Shown here: positions 50,449 to 59,155 of the stretch, one piece after another
Layout: the number at the start of each line of letters is the position of its first letter
How positions within the stretch are numbered: position 1 is the first letter of the stretch
From: UBA10649 sp963793105
GTDB lineage: Bacteria; Actinomycetota; Actinomycetes; S36-B12
Length of the DNA: 64,000 nucleotides
Reading direction: 5' to 3'
Assembly: GCA_963793105.1 (NCBI GenBank)
Contig: CAWBZB010000003.1
Coordinates: 124,001-188,000, forward strand
Made by a program: the position numbers and the translations under genes
The notes under the pieces: generated by a model
What the model was told of the DNA's origin: nothing
The model's database searches: none
What the model saw: only the letters and a program-made list of their open reading frames with translations

Positions 50449-50664
50449 ATGGCCGCCACGCCCCAGGACACCACGTACGAGAGCGCGCGCGATGAGCTCG
50501 CGGCCGTGGTCGCGAGACTGGAGGCCGGCGGCCTCACGCTCGAGGAGTCCCTGAGTCTGTGGGAGCGCGGGGAGGAGCTCGCGGCCATCTGTCGCACCTG
50601 GCTCGACACGGCGCGGGAGCGCGTCACCGCCGCCGAGTCGCCCGACGACGTCAGCCCGACGTAG
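50449..50664 (+). CDS. xseB: exodeoxyribonuclease VII small subunit
   Basis: A 71-residue helical-hairpin subunit: TYESARDELAAVVARLEAGG, LTLEESLSLWERGEELAAIC. It matches the XseB family throughout and forms the multimeric stalk with XseA. It lies 9 bp after xseA and overlaps the converging DUF4245 gene by 14 bp. Confidence 0.95.
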   Translation: MAATPQDTTYESARDELAAVVARLEAGGLTLEESLSLWERGEELAAICRTWLDTARERVTAAESPDDVSPT

Positions 50665-51232
50665 CGACGGGCTCGAGCGCGGCCGCGAGGTCCGTGATCT
50701 CGGCCCACTCAGCCGAACCCGACACGATCGTCACCGCCGATCCGTCCGTGCGCACGAGGCTACGGCGGTCGCCGCTCTCGAACCGCACCCAGGTGTCGTC
50801 GCCGACCGCCTGCTCGCCGGCGGGCGTTCCGCTGGCGGTCTGCTCATCGAGATACCGCTCGGAGTCGGCCGTCGACTGCGTCACCTGCGCATAGTCGTCG
50901 GCGGGCGTGACGTAGCCGACGTGCAGCACGGTCGCATCCCCCGACTGGTCGGTCGGTTCCCACCGAGCGCTGGTGACCCGCCAGGAGTCCGAGAGGCCGA
51001 CGGGCGCGACGACGGTGAACTCGGCACCGGCCACTGCCCGCGAGATGGCGGCCGACGGGTCGACGAGCGAGATCGGGTCCGGCGAGGGCCGCCACGCGAG
51101 CAGCACGACCACGAGCACGAGCCCCAGGACGACTGCCATCGACCGGATCATGTCGCCGACGGTCTGCCGCATGCGCGAGTTCCGGCGACCGGTGGGCCGG
51201 ACACCGGACGGCTGAGTCTCGGGCGATGTCAC
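50651..51232 (-). CDS. DUF4245 membrane-anchored protein
   Basis: A protein of about 193 residues. A basic N-terminus is followed by one membrane helix (MIRSMAVVLGLVLVVVLLAW) and an extracytoplasmic domain (SDSWRVTSARWEPTD; TVLHVGYVTPADDYAQVTQS). This is the DUF4245 family, found next to glpX and xseAB in actinobacteria (Rv1100 type). No function is known. GTG 51232 is preferred weakly over ATG 51250, because a CATGAT box sits 6 nt upstream of it. Confidence 0.83.
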   Translation of the reverse strand: MTSPETQPSGVRPTGRRNSRMRQTVGDMIRSMAVVLGLVLVVVLLAWRPSPDPISLVDPSAAISRAVAGAEFTVVAPVGLSDSWRVTSARWEPTDQSGDATVLHVGYVTPADDYAQVTQSTADSERYLDEQTASGTPAGEQAVGDDTWVRFESGDRRSLVRTDGSAVTIVSGSAEWAEITDLAAALEPVATSG

Positions 51233-51279
51233 CGGTCCATCATGATCCATCGGGCAGGAATCCGCGCCACCGCCGTCGA

Positions 51280-51285
51280 TACCCT
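51280..51285 (+). promoter_or_regulatory. -10 box TACCCT, leaderless start of glpX
   Basis: TACCCT is spaced 6 nt from ATG 51292. Confidence 0.6.
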
Positions 51286-51291
51286 GACCAC

Positions 51292-52320
51292 ATGACCATC
51301 GACCCCATCTCCAGCGAAGTCCCCGATCGCAACCTGGCCCTCGAGCTCGTGCGGGTCACCGAGGCGGCCGCGATGGCTGCCGCGCGCTGGGTGGGGCGAG
51401 GGGACAAGAACGGGGCCGACGGCGCGGCCGTCAACGCGATGCGCAAGCTCATCGGCAGCGTGTCGATGAACGGGATCGTCGTGATCGGCGAGGGCGAGAA
51501 GGACGACGCGCCGATGCTCTTCAATGGCGAGCGCGTGGGCGACGGCAGCGGGCCGGAGGCGGACGTCGCCGTCGACCCGATCGACGGGACCACCCTGGCC
51601 GCGAAGGGGATGCCCAACGCGATCGCCGTGCTCGCCGTTGCCGAGCGCGGGGCCATGTACGACCCCAGCGCGGTGTTCTACATGGACAAGCTCGTGGTTG
51701 GTCCCGAGAGCGCCGGTGTCATCGACATCGCGGCGCCGATGGCGGACAACCTGCGCGCCATCGCGAAGAGCAAGGGCGAGCACGTGGCCGACCTCACCGT
51801 CTGCATCCTCGACCGGCCCCGTCACGAGCAGCTCGCCGAGGACGTCCGTCAGGCGGGCGCCCGCATCAAGTTCATCTCCGACGGCGACGTCGCCGGCGCC
51901 ATCATGGCGGCCCGGGCGGGCACGGGAGTGGATCTCCTCGCGGGGATCGGCGGCACCCCGGAGGGCATCATCGCCGCCTGCGCCATCAGCTGCCTCGGCG
52001 GCATGATCCAGGCACGCCTCTGGCCACGGGACGAGGAGGAGCGCCGCAGGGCGCTGGACGCGGGCCACGACCTCGACCGCGTCCTCACCACCGCCGATCT
52101 CGTGACCGGCGAGAACATCTTCTTCTGCGCCACCGGTATCACCGACGGCGAGATCATGGAGGGCGTGCGGTACACGCCGGAGGGGCCGACGACGCACTCG
52201 ATCGTCATGCGCAGCAAGAGCGGCACCATCCGCGACGTACGCAGCGAGCACCGGCTCGAGAAGCTGTCCACGTACGCGAGCGTCGACTTCGCCAGCGCGG
52301 GCGGAGCGCATACCGACTGA
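51292..52320 (+). CDS. glpX: class II fructose-1,6-bisphosphatase
   Basis: A 342-residue GlpX-type phosphatase, the gluconeogenic FBPase of actinobacteria. Metal and phosphate motifs are VIGEGEKDDAPML, VDPIDGTTLAAKG and ISDGDVAGAIMAARAGTGVD. The C-terminal GGTPEGIIAACAISCLGG is conserved. Length fits the family. The start is leaderless. A GH13 amylosucrase-like gene and fumarase follow. Confidence 0.95.
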   Translation: MTIDPISSEVPDRNLALELVRVTEAAAMAAARWVGRGDKNGADGAAVNAMRKLIGSVSMNGIVVIGEGEKDDAPMLFNGERVGDGSGPEADVAVDPIDGTTLAAKGMPNAIAVLAVAERGAMYDPSAVFYMDKLVVGPESAGVIDIAAPMADNLRAIAKSKGEHVADLTVCILDRPRHEQLAEDVRQAGARIKFISDGDVAGAIMAARAGTGVDLLAGIGGTPEGIIAACAISCLGGMIQARLWPRDEEERRRALDAGHDLDRVLTTADLVTGENIFFCATGITDGEIMEGVRYTPEGPTTHSIVMRSKSGTIRDVRSEHRLEKLSTYASVDFASAGGAHTD

Positions 52321-52416
52321 CCGTTTCGACACTTGCCGACGCGCCGGGAAGCGTCCATGCTGGTCCATGGAATCGCTTACATGACCGCGAACGGACGGGC
52401 TGGGAGGCAGGGCATC

Positions 52417-54346
52417 GTGATGGGCGAGGAGTCCGGAGTGGATCGCGCCGCGGATCTCGCCGCTGGCCGCGAGCGGCTCGCAGGACTGCTCGGCAGCGAC
52501 CCCTCGCGCTCAGACGTCCTCACCCGCTACGACCGCTGGGCCGGTGATCTCTGGGACGGCCTCGCCGCTGTCTACGAGGCCGGCGACGTCCTGCCGGCGC
52601 TGATCGACGTCATCGCCGGCGTCCATGCCGCTCGTCCAGCGACCCTGCGGCAGCGGGACCGGGAGCGGATCCTGCGTCCGGACTGGTTCCAGTCCCCTGA
52701 TGCGATCGGCTACGTCGCCTATGCGGACCTGTTCGCCGGCGACCTGCAGGGGATCCGGTCACGGATCGACTACCTGCGCTCCCTGGACGTCACCTACCTG
52801 CACCTCATGCCACTGCTGACCCCGCGCCCGGGCGCCAACGACGGCGGCTACGCAGTGATGGACTACCGCTCGGTGCGCTCCGACCTGGGCAGCATGGACG
52901 ACCTCGCGGAACTGGCGGGCGACCTGCACCGGGCCGGCATCTCGCTGACCTTGGACCTCGTCCTCAACCACGTCGCCCGCGAGCACGAGTGGGCCGGCAA
53001 GGCCAAGGCTGGTGACCCGCACTACCGCGACTACTTCCTCGTCTTCCCGGACCGCACCGTTCCGGATGCGTACGAGGCAACCCTTCCCGAGGTGTTCCCG
53101 GCCTTCGCGCCGGGCAACTTCACCTGGGACGACGATCTCGCCGGCTGGGTCTGGACCACCTTCAACGAGTGGCAGTGGGACCTGAACTGGGCGAACCCGG
53201 ACGTGCTCGTGGAGTTCGCCGACATCATCGGATTCCTCGCCAACCAGGGCGCCGACTGCATCCGACTCGACGCGATCGCCTTCACCTGGAAGCGGATGGG
53301 GACGAACTGCCAGAACCAGCCAGAGGTCCACGCCCTGACCCAGGCGCTGCGCGCAGCGGCCCGCATCATGGCTCCGTCGGTCATCTTCAAGGCCGAGGCG
53401 ATCGTCGGGCCGCAGGACGTCGTCGCCTATCTGGGCCAGGGCGAGCACGCGGGAAAGGTCAGTGAGCTCGCGTACCACAACTCGCTCATGGTTCAGATCT
53501 GGTCAGGTCTCGCTGCCCGTGACGGTCGACTCCTCGCCACGGCGCTCTCCCGCTTCGCGCCAATCCCCGTGACCAGCGCGTGGGCCACCTACCTTCGCTG
53601 CCACGACGACATCGGCTGGGCCATCGACGACGCCGACGCGGCCGCCGTCGGCTGGGACGGGTACGGGCACCGGGCCTTCCTCGCCGACTTCTACGCCGGC
53701 GACTTCGTCGGCAGCTTCGCCACCGGCATGCATTTCCAGTCGAACCCGCAGACCGGGGACCGTCGCACCTCCGGCAGCGCCGCGAGTCTTGCCGGCCTCG
53801 AGTCGGCGCTTGCGCAGGGGGATCCCGCCCTCCTCGACCTCGCGATCGACCGTCTGACCTGCGCCTACGCGATGGTGTTCGGCTTCGGCGGCCTCCCGCT
53901 GCTCTACATGGGCGACGAGCTGGGGATGCTCAACGACCGCTCGTACCTCGACGACCCCGCCAAGGCCTCGGACAACCGCTGGCTGCACCGACCGGCCATG
54001 GACTGGTCGCTCGTCGACGGCACCGGCGACGGCGTGGCCGAGCGCGTGTTCGCCGCCATCGCCGGCCTGATCGCGGCCCGCCGGACACTCCCTGCCCTGC
54101 ACGCCTCCGTCTCGACGGACGTGTTCGCCGCGGACAACCACGCGGTGCTGGTGTTCCGTCGTCGGCACGCGGCCGGCAGCATCGTGCAGGTCTACAACCT
54201 GTCGGAGCACCCTCAGGAGTTCGCCGCGTCGGTCCTGTGGCCGCTGAGCCTCGCCGCTCCGCGAGCACCTGTCCGACCGGCTCATGGACGTGCCCGACGC
54301 GATGACCATCCCGTCCTACGGGGCGTGGTGGCTGACGTCGGCGTGA
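52417..54346 (+). CDS. amylosucrase-like GH13 glucosyltransferase, frame shift near the C-terminus
   Basis: A GH13 subfamily-4-like enzyme. The N-terminal helical domain (DVLTRYDRWAGDLWDGLAAV) precedes the barrel. Barrel motifs are YLHLMPLLTPRPG, LDLVLNHVAREHEW, CIRLDAIAFTWKRMG (nucleophile Asp), IFKAEAIVG (acid/base Glu) and YLRCHDDIGWA (third Asp). The frame shifts +1 around 54250. In the other frame LREHLSDRLMDVPDAM reaches YGAWWLTSA and stops at 54346, a credible C-terminal strand. The uncorrected frame runs to 54420 in Arg/Pro-rich sequence. GTG 52417 follows GGGAGG by 9 nt; earlier in-frame starts lack a site. Amylosucrase versus sucrose hydrolase cannot be separated here. Confidence 0.82.
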
Positions 54347-54363
54347 CGGACGCCGCCGCCCCA

Positions 54364-54433
54364 CCCCGATGCGTCGTCACTCGTGGCGGCTTTCGGGGGC
54401 GTGAGCCTCACCACGTCTGACGAGGCATCGGGG
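54364..54433. repeat. dispersed palindromic repeat family 2, copy 2
   Basis: A 70-bp hairpin with perfect ends CCCCGATGC/GCATCGGGG and the shared interior of copy 1. It lies between the corrected amylosucrase stop and the fumarase promoter. Confidence 0.65.
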
Positions 54434-54454
54434 TCGAAGGGCGGCGCGGAGTCC

Positions 54455-54460
54455 TACGCT
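54455..54460 (+). promoter_or_regulatory. -10 box TACGCT, leaderless start of fumarase
   Basis: TACGCT is spaced 6 nt from GTG 54467 and decides this start over the open frame from 54383, which crosses repeat copy 2. Confidence 0.6.
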
Positions 54461-54466
54461 GAACCC

Positions 54467-56131
54467 GTGACCGACTTCGAGTACACCGAGATGCTGCCGC
54501 TGACCGAGGACGACACCCCGTACCGCCTCCTCACGACCGAGGGCGTCAGCGAGGTCAGCCTGGGCGACCGCACCTTCCTCACCGTGGCGCCCGAGGCCCT
54601 GCGCTTGCTGGCCTTCGAGGCGCTCAAGGACATCTCGCACCTGCTGCGACCCGGACACCTCGCGCAGCTGCGGAGGATCCTGGACGATCCCGAAGCGAGC
54701 CCCAACGACCGCTTCGTCGCGCTCGACCTGCTGAAGAACGCCAACATCGCCGCCGGCGGGGTCCTCCCGATGTGCCAGGACACGGGCACCGCGATCGTGA
54801 TGGGCAAGCGCGGCCAGCAGGTGCTGACCGAGGGCGACGACGAGCGCGCCCTCTCCCACGGGGTCTTCGACGCCTACCAGAAGCTCAACCTGCGCTACTC
54901 GCAGCTGTCGCCCCTGTCGATGTGGCAGGAGCGCAACACCGGCAGCAACCTTCCCGCGCAGATCGAGCTCTACGCCGACACCCATGCCGGGCACGAGCAG
55001 CAGTACGACTTCCTGTTCATGGCCAAGGGCGGCGGCAGCGCCAACAAGAGCTACCTGTACCAGGAGACGGCTGCCCTGCTGAACCCCGAGTCGTTCGACC
55101 GGTTCCTGGACGAGAAGCTCCGCGCCATCGGCACCGCCGCCTGCCCCCCGTACCACCTGGCCATCGTCATCGGGGGCACGAGTGCGGAGTACGCACTGAA
55201 GGCGGCCAAGTACGCCAGCGCGCGCTACTACGACACCCTCCCGGTCCATGGAACGGACGAGGGCCGCGGCTACCGGGACCTCGAGATGGAGCAGCATGTC
55301 CTGGAGATGACCCAGGGCTTCGGCATCGGGGCGCAGTTCGGAGGCAAGTACTTCTGCCATGACGTACGGGTCATCCGGCTGCCACGCCACGGTGCGTCCT
55401 GCCCGGTCGCCATCGCGGTGTCGTGCTCGGCCGACCGCCAGGCCAAGGCACGGATCACTCGAGACGGCGTCTTCCTCGAGCGGCTCGAGACGGAACCGGC
55501 GCACTACCTACCCGAGGTCACGGACGATCACCTCGATGACGAGGTCGTCCGCATCGACCTCACCCGCCCGATGGACGAGATCCGCCAGCAGCTGTCCGTC
55601 CTGCCCATCCGGACCCGGGTGTCACTCACCGGGCCCATGGTCGTCGCGCGCGACCTCGCGCACGCGCGGATCAAGGCCATGCTGGAACGCGGGGAGCCGA
55701 TGCCCGACTACCTCCGCGACCACTGCGTGTACTACGCCGGCCCGGCCAAGACTCCGGAGGGCTACGCCTCGGGGTCGTTCGGCCCGACGACGGCCGGCCG
55801 CATGGACTCCTACGTGGACCAGTTCCAGAAGGCCGGCGGATCGTTCGTGATGCTGGCCAAGGGCAACCGGAGCACCGCCGTGACCCACGCCTGCCGCGAC
55901 AACGGCGGCTTCTACCTCGGGTCGATCGGGGGCCCCGCCGCTCGGCTGGCCCAGGACAACATCCGCAAGGTCGAGGTGCTGGACTTCCCGGAGCTCGGGA
56001 TGGAAGCCGTCTGGCGGATCGAGGTGGAAGACTTCCCGGCGTTCGTCGTGGTCGATGACAAGGGGAACGACTTCTTCGAGGACACCCTGCGGCCGATCAC
56101 GGCCACGATCCCGGTCGGCCCGCCCCGCTAG
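54467..56131 (+). CDS. fum: class I fumarate hydratase (Fe-S dependent)
   Basis: A 554-residue [4Fe-4S] hydro-lyase interconverting fumarate and malate. The N-terminal alpha-domain holds a cluster Cys in VLPMCQDTGTAIVMGKRG, with others in AIGTAACPPYHLAIVIGG and SCPVAIAVSCSADRQAK. The C-terminal beta-domain carries MDSYVDQFQKAGGSFVMLAK. Length is normal for the fused alpha-beta form. Mycobacteria use the Fe-independent class II enzyme at the equivalent position, so the enzyme class has been exchanged here. Confidence 0.94.
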   Translation: MTDFEYTEMLPLTEDDTPYRLLTTEGVSEVSLGDRTFLTVAPEALRLLAFEALKDISHLLRPGHLAQLRRILDDPEASPNDRFVALDLLKNANIAAGGVLPMCQDTGTAIVMGKRGQQVLTEGDDERALSHGVFDAYQKLNLRYSQLSPLSMWQERNTGSNLPAQIELYADTHAGHEQQYDFLFMAKGGGSANKSYLYQETAALLNPESFDRFLDEKLRAIGTAACPPYHLAIVIGGTSAEYALKAAKYASARYYDTLPVHGTDEGRGYRDLEMEQHVLEMTQGFGIGAQFGGKYFCHDVRVIRLPRHGASCPVAIAVSCSADRQAKARITRDGVFLERLETEPAHYLPEVTDDHLDDEVVRIDLTRPMDEIRQQLSVLPIRTRVSLTGPMVVARDLAHARIKAMLERGEPMPDYLRDHCVYYAGPAKTPEGYASGSFGPTTAGRMDSYVDQFQKAGGSFVMLAKGNRSTAVTHACRDNGGFYLGSIGGPAARLAQDNIRKVEVLDFPELGMEAVWRIEVEDFPAFVVVDDKGNDFFEDTLRPITATIPVGPPR

Positions 56132-56162
56132 TCCCGTGCGCTGACCGCGGGACCCGTGAGGT

Positions 56163-56741
56163 TCAGCAGCTGCGCGATCCGCCGTGCCAGTGACGGGAGC
56201 CGGCGCCGTCACGCCAGATCGTCCAGAAGGCGCGATCCTGCCAGTACCGGTTCCAGTTGTTCGGCGTGGTCTTGCGCAAGGCCTTGAGGATGGCGACTCC
56301 CTCGGCGCCCATCTCCTTGCGGACTTCCTTCTGCATCATCCACGTCGCACCCCGACCGAGCGCCGCGCTCATCTGGTACGCGCCGTGGTAGGTCCCGTTG
56401 GTCGCGCGGTAGTTCGCGTGACTCTCACGCAGCATGATGCAGCGGCGCACGTCCTCCTTGCCCGGCTTGAACCACTTGCCCTGGTACAGGCTCGGCAGGA
56501 ACCCCATGAGGTCGGCCGCCTGGCGATTTCCGCGAGCAAGCGCGGCCTCGCGGTCCGAGCCGCCGTCGTCGGCCGTGACGGGAGCGGGGGCGTCAGCCGG
56601 GTCGCCATCGCCGACGGGAACGAAGACGTCCTCTGCGCCGACTGCCGCGGGAGCGCCGGCGTGCGCGGCTCCCGCCGACACCGAGGACAGCGTCAACAGG
56701 GCGACGACGGCCAAGGCCGAGGCACCGAACTGACGACGCAT
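56163..56741 (-). CDS. secreted lytic transglycosylase-like protein
   Basis: A 192-residue exported protein. The signal peptide MRRQFGASALAVVALLTLSS ends near AHA-G. An acidic Pro/Ala linker is followed by a lysozyme-like/Rpf-SLT domain. Its catalytic Glu lies in CIMLRESHANYRATNGTYHG, followed by AYQMSAALGRGATWMM. ATG 56741 has GGGAG upstream; the frame to 56822 is rejected. It would cleave peptidoglycan. The exact subfamily is uncertain. Confidence 0.82.
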   Translation of the reverse strand: MRRQFGASALAVVALLTLSSVSAGAAHAGAPAAVGAEDVFVPVGDGDPADAPAPVTADDGGSDREAALARGNRQAADLMGFLPSLYQGKWFKPGKEDVRRCIMLRESHANYRATNGTYHGAYQMSAALGRGATWMMQKEVRKEMGAEGVAILKALRKTTPNNWNRYWQDRAFWTIWRDGAGSRHWHGGSRSC

Positions 56742-56819
56742 GCAAGGACTCCCAGAGGTCAATGGCGTTGCGCCGTGGGCACAACGAGACACCACGGTGC
56801 CGAAGAATCGGCGCCTTGT

Positions 56820-56871
56820 CACGCTAAAGCGTGGTGTCCGTCGTCACAGGAGGTGTCCGACATTTCGGACA
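56820..56871 (-). promoter_or_regulatory. two dyads upstream of the transglycosylase-like gene
   Basis: CACGCT-AA-AGCGTG (56820-56833) and TGTCCGA-N4-TCGGACA (56854-56871) are perfect dyads 80-130 bp upstream of the start. They may be operator or leader hairpins. The rest of the 240-bp gap (56742-56981) holds no gene. Confidence 0.4.
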
Positions 56872-56981
56872 ATTGTTCGCTGACGCCACAAATCCACGAG
56901 AGGAGTCACGACATGGGTGTGACGGGCATCACACTGCTGTCCACAGGGTTATCCACAGGATTCGGCCGGACGGCAGGCCGC

Positions 56982-58298
56982 CTAGAGGTTCAGGTCCTCC
57001 AGCATCTCCGTGACGAGGGCCGCGATGGGCGAGCGCTCGGACCGAGTCAGCGTCACGTGCGCGAAGAGCGGATGACCCTTCAGCTTCTCGACAACCGCGA
57101 CGACACCGTCGTGCCTCCCCACGCGAAGGTTGTCGCGCTGACCCACGTCGTGGGTCAGGACGACGCGGCTGTCACGGCCGACCCGCGACAGGACAGTGAG
57201 CAGCACGTTGCGCTCGAGTGACTGGGCCTCGTCCACGATCACGAACGCGTCATGGAGCGAGCGGCCGCGGATGTGCGTGAGCGGCAGCACCTCCAGCATC
57301 CCGCGGTCGACGATCTCCTCCACGACCTCCTGCGTGGTGACCGCGCCGAGGGTGTCGAAGACCGCCTGGCCCCACGGCGACATCTTCTCGACCTCGGTGC
57401 CGGGCAGGTAGCCGAGCTCCTGGCCGCCGACGGCGAAGAGCGGGCGGAACACGATCACCTTGCGATGCTGGCGGCGCTCCAGCACGGCCTCGAGTCCCGC
57501 ACACAGCGCGAGCGCGCTCTTGCCGGTGCCGGCCCGCCCACCGAGCGACACGATGCCGATGTCCGGGTCCAGCAGGAGGTCAAGGGCGATCCGCTGCTCG
57601 GCGCTGCGACCGTGGATGCCGAACGCCTCGCGGTCGCCGCGTACCAGCCGGACCCGCTTGTCCGCCGTGACCCGGCCGAGCGCACTGCCCCGGTCGGACA
57701 GCAGGACCAGGCCGGTGTGGCAGGGCAGGTCGGCCGCCGCCTCCAGGTCGATGACCTGCTCGTCGTAGAGCCGGTCGACGTCCTCGACGGCGACGTCGAC
57801 CTCCGTCATGCCGGTGAAGCCGGTCTCGACGACGAACTCCGCGCGGTACTCCTCCGCCGGCAGGCCCACCGAGGACGCCTTGACGCGCATCGGCAGGTCC
57901 TTGCTGACCAGGACGACGGACTTGCCGTCCGCCTGGAGGTTGCGCGCGACCGCCAGGATCCGGGTGTCGTTGTCCCCGAGCCGCAGCCCGGTGGGCAGGA
58001 CACTGACGTCGGTGTGGTTGAGCTCGACTCGGACGGTGCCCCCGGCCACGCCCACCGTCATGGGCTCGTCAAGGCGACCGTTCTCGACGCGGAGATCGTC
58101 CAGCTGCCGCAGGGCCTGCCTCGCGAAATATCCCAGTTCCGGATGGCTTCGCTTGGCTTCGAGCTCCGTCACGACCACCACCGGGATGACCACGTCATGC
58201 TCGTCGAAGCGCGTTAGCGCCCGCGGATCGGAGAGCAGGACGGAGGTGTCCAGGACGTACGTGCGGCGGATGTCGAGTGCATCGTGCGCAGTGGGCAC
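56982..58298 (-). CDS. phoH2: PIN-PhoH fusion ATPase/ribonuclease
   Basis: A 438-residue two-domain protein. The N-terminal PIN ribonuclease domain (RRTYVLDTSVLLSDPRALTR, acidic residues in LGDNDTRILAVARNL) covers residues 10-150. The C-terminal PhoH P-loop domain has Walker A SLGGRAGTGKSALALCAG and Walker B FVIVDEAQSLERN. The fusion is PhoH2 type, with RNA-unwinding and cleaving activity reported in mycobacteria. GTG 58298 follows GGAGG by 5 nt. No adjacent antitoxin-like gene is visible. Confidence 0.92.
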   Translation of the reverse strand: MPTAHDALDIRRTYVLDTSVLLSDPRALTRFDEHDVVIPVVVVTELEAKRSHPELGYFARQALRQLDDLRVENGRLDEPMTVGVAGGTVRVELNHTDVSVLPTGLRLGDNDTRILAVARNLQADGKSVVLVSKDLPMRVKASSVGLPAEEYRAEFVVETGFTGMTEVDVAVEDVDRLYDEQVIDLEAAADLPCHTGLVLLSDRGSALGRVTADKRVRLVRGDREAFGIHGRSAEQRIALDLLLDPDIGIVSLGGRAGTGKSALALCAGLEAVLERRQHRKVIVFRPLFAVGGQELGYLPGTEVEKMSPWGQAVFDTLGAVTTQEVVEEIVDRGMLEVLPLTHIRGRSLHDAFVIVDEAQSLERNVLLTVLSRVGRDSRVVLTHDVGQRDNLRVGRHDGVVAVVEKLKGHPLFAHVTLTRSERSPIAALVTEMLEDLNL

Positions 58299-58372
58299 GT
58301 GGGCCTCCTGAAGCGGGCCACCTGCCCGGTGACCCGGTGCGGTTCTCCAGCGGGCGGTTGCCCGTGGCGTGC

Positions 58373-59155
58373 CTAAACCGTACGGCCGGCCGGGCCGCCC
58401 TCGGGATTGACACGCCGCGCGAGGATGGCGATCGCCACGACGACCACGACCCCGGCGCCGGCCACCGCACCCCGATCAACGGGCACCAGGGCCGACGCCG
58501 CCGCCCCGATCGTCCAGGCCACCGGGAACCCGATGGCGGCCCGCCAGAGCCGATCCCAGCCCTCATCCCGGTAGAGCAGGTCGGCGGCGCCGTAGCGGAT
58601 GGAATCGACGAACGGCCCGGTGATCGAGATGACCGGCGCCCTCGCATGACCGACGACCGTGAATACCGTGGCCAGGACCGCGAGTGCCAGGGCGGACGAT
58701 GAGACGGACACCCCGGCCGCGAACCACGCATCCGAGCCGGGCAGCAGGAGCCTCGGGTCCGATGGCACCTCCCTGCCGAGGAACACGACGCCCGCGAAGG
58801 CGGTCACGCCGAGCAAGGACGCGGCCAGGACGAGGAGTCCGCGCGTGCCCGCGGGTGAGGTGAACCAGGTCAGCCAACGCCGCAGCGCCAGCACTCCCGC
58901 GATGCCGACCGCGCAGCCGACCAGGGAGAAGACCGACAGCCAGACCTGCCCGGGGTCCTCGTCGAGTCGCAGCCAGATCAGCACGAGGTTGCCCGCCTGG
59001 TTCGCGGTGAACACCCCGAAGGCGCGGAAGTCCTGGGCGTCCATGGCCCCGGCGACGCCCGTGAGGATGAGGACCATGGCCAGCGGGCGACGAAGGACGA
59101 TCGCCGCATCGGCGTCGACCGAGAGCCGGTTGCCGCGATCGGCCGGCTCGCTCAT
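58373..59155 (-). CDS. DUF1275 (YoaK-like) membrane protein
   Basis: A 260-residue protein with about six hydrophobic segments. The DUF1275 pattern is MVLILTGVAGAMDAQDFRAF then GVFTANQAGNLVLIWL near the N-terminus. Further helices include LLVLAASLLGVTAFAGVVFL and FPVAWTIGAAASALVPV. Function unknown. ATG 59155 overlaps the uppS stop (ATGA), so it is coupled to uppS. Confidence 0.87.
   Translation of the reverse strand: MSEPADRGNRLSVDADAAIVLRRPLAMVLILTGVAGAMDAQDFRAFGVFTANQAGNLVLIWLRLDEDPGQVWLSVFSLVGCAVGIAGVLALRRWLTWFTSPAGTRGLLVLAASLLGVTAFAGVVFLGREVPSDPRLLLPGSDAWFAAGVSVSSSALALAVLATVFTVVGHARAPVISITGPFVDSIRYGAADLLYRDEGWDRLWRAAIGFPVAWTIGAAASALVPVDRGAVAGAGVVVVVAIAILARRVNPEGGPAGRTV

Noticed and set aside
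56949..56957. Perfect DnaA-box sequence TTATCCACA
   Set aside because: A single box with one weak neighbour (CTGTCCACA), no AT-rich unwinding region and no dnaA, dnaN or rpmH nearby; not evidence of an origin.
56742..56981. Cyclic-di-AMP (ydaO) riboswitch
   Set aside because: Such riboswitches precede wall hydrolases in actinobacteria, but no recognisable conserved core was seen by eye.
56982..58298. PIN-PhoH gene as a toxin-antitoxin pair
   Set aside because: No small partner gene overlaps or precedes it; the upstream neighbour is a DUF1275 membrane protein.
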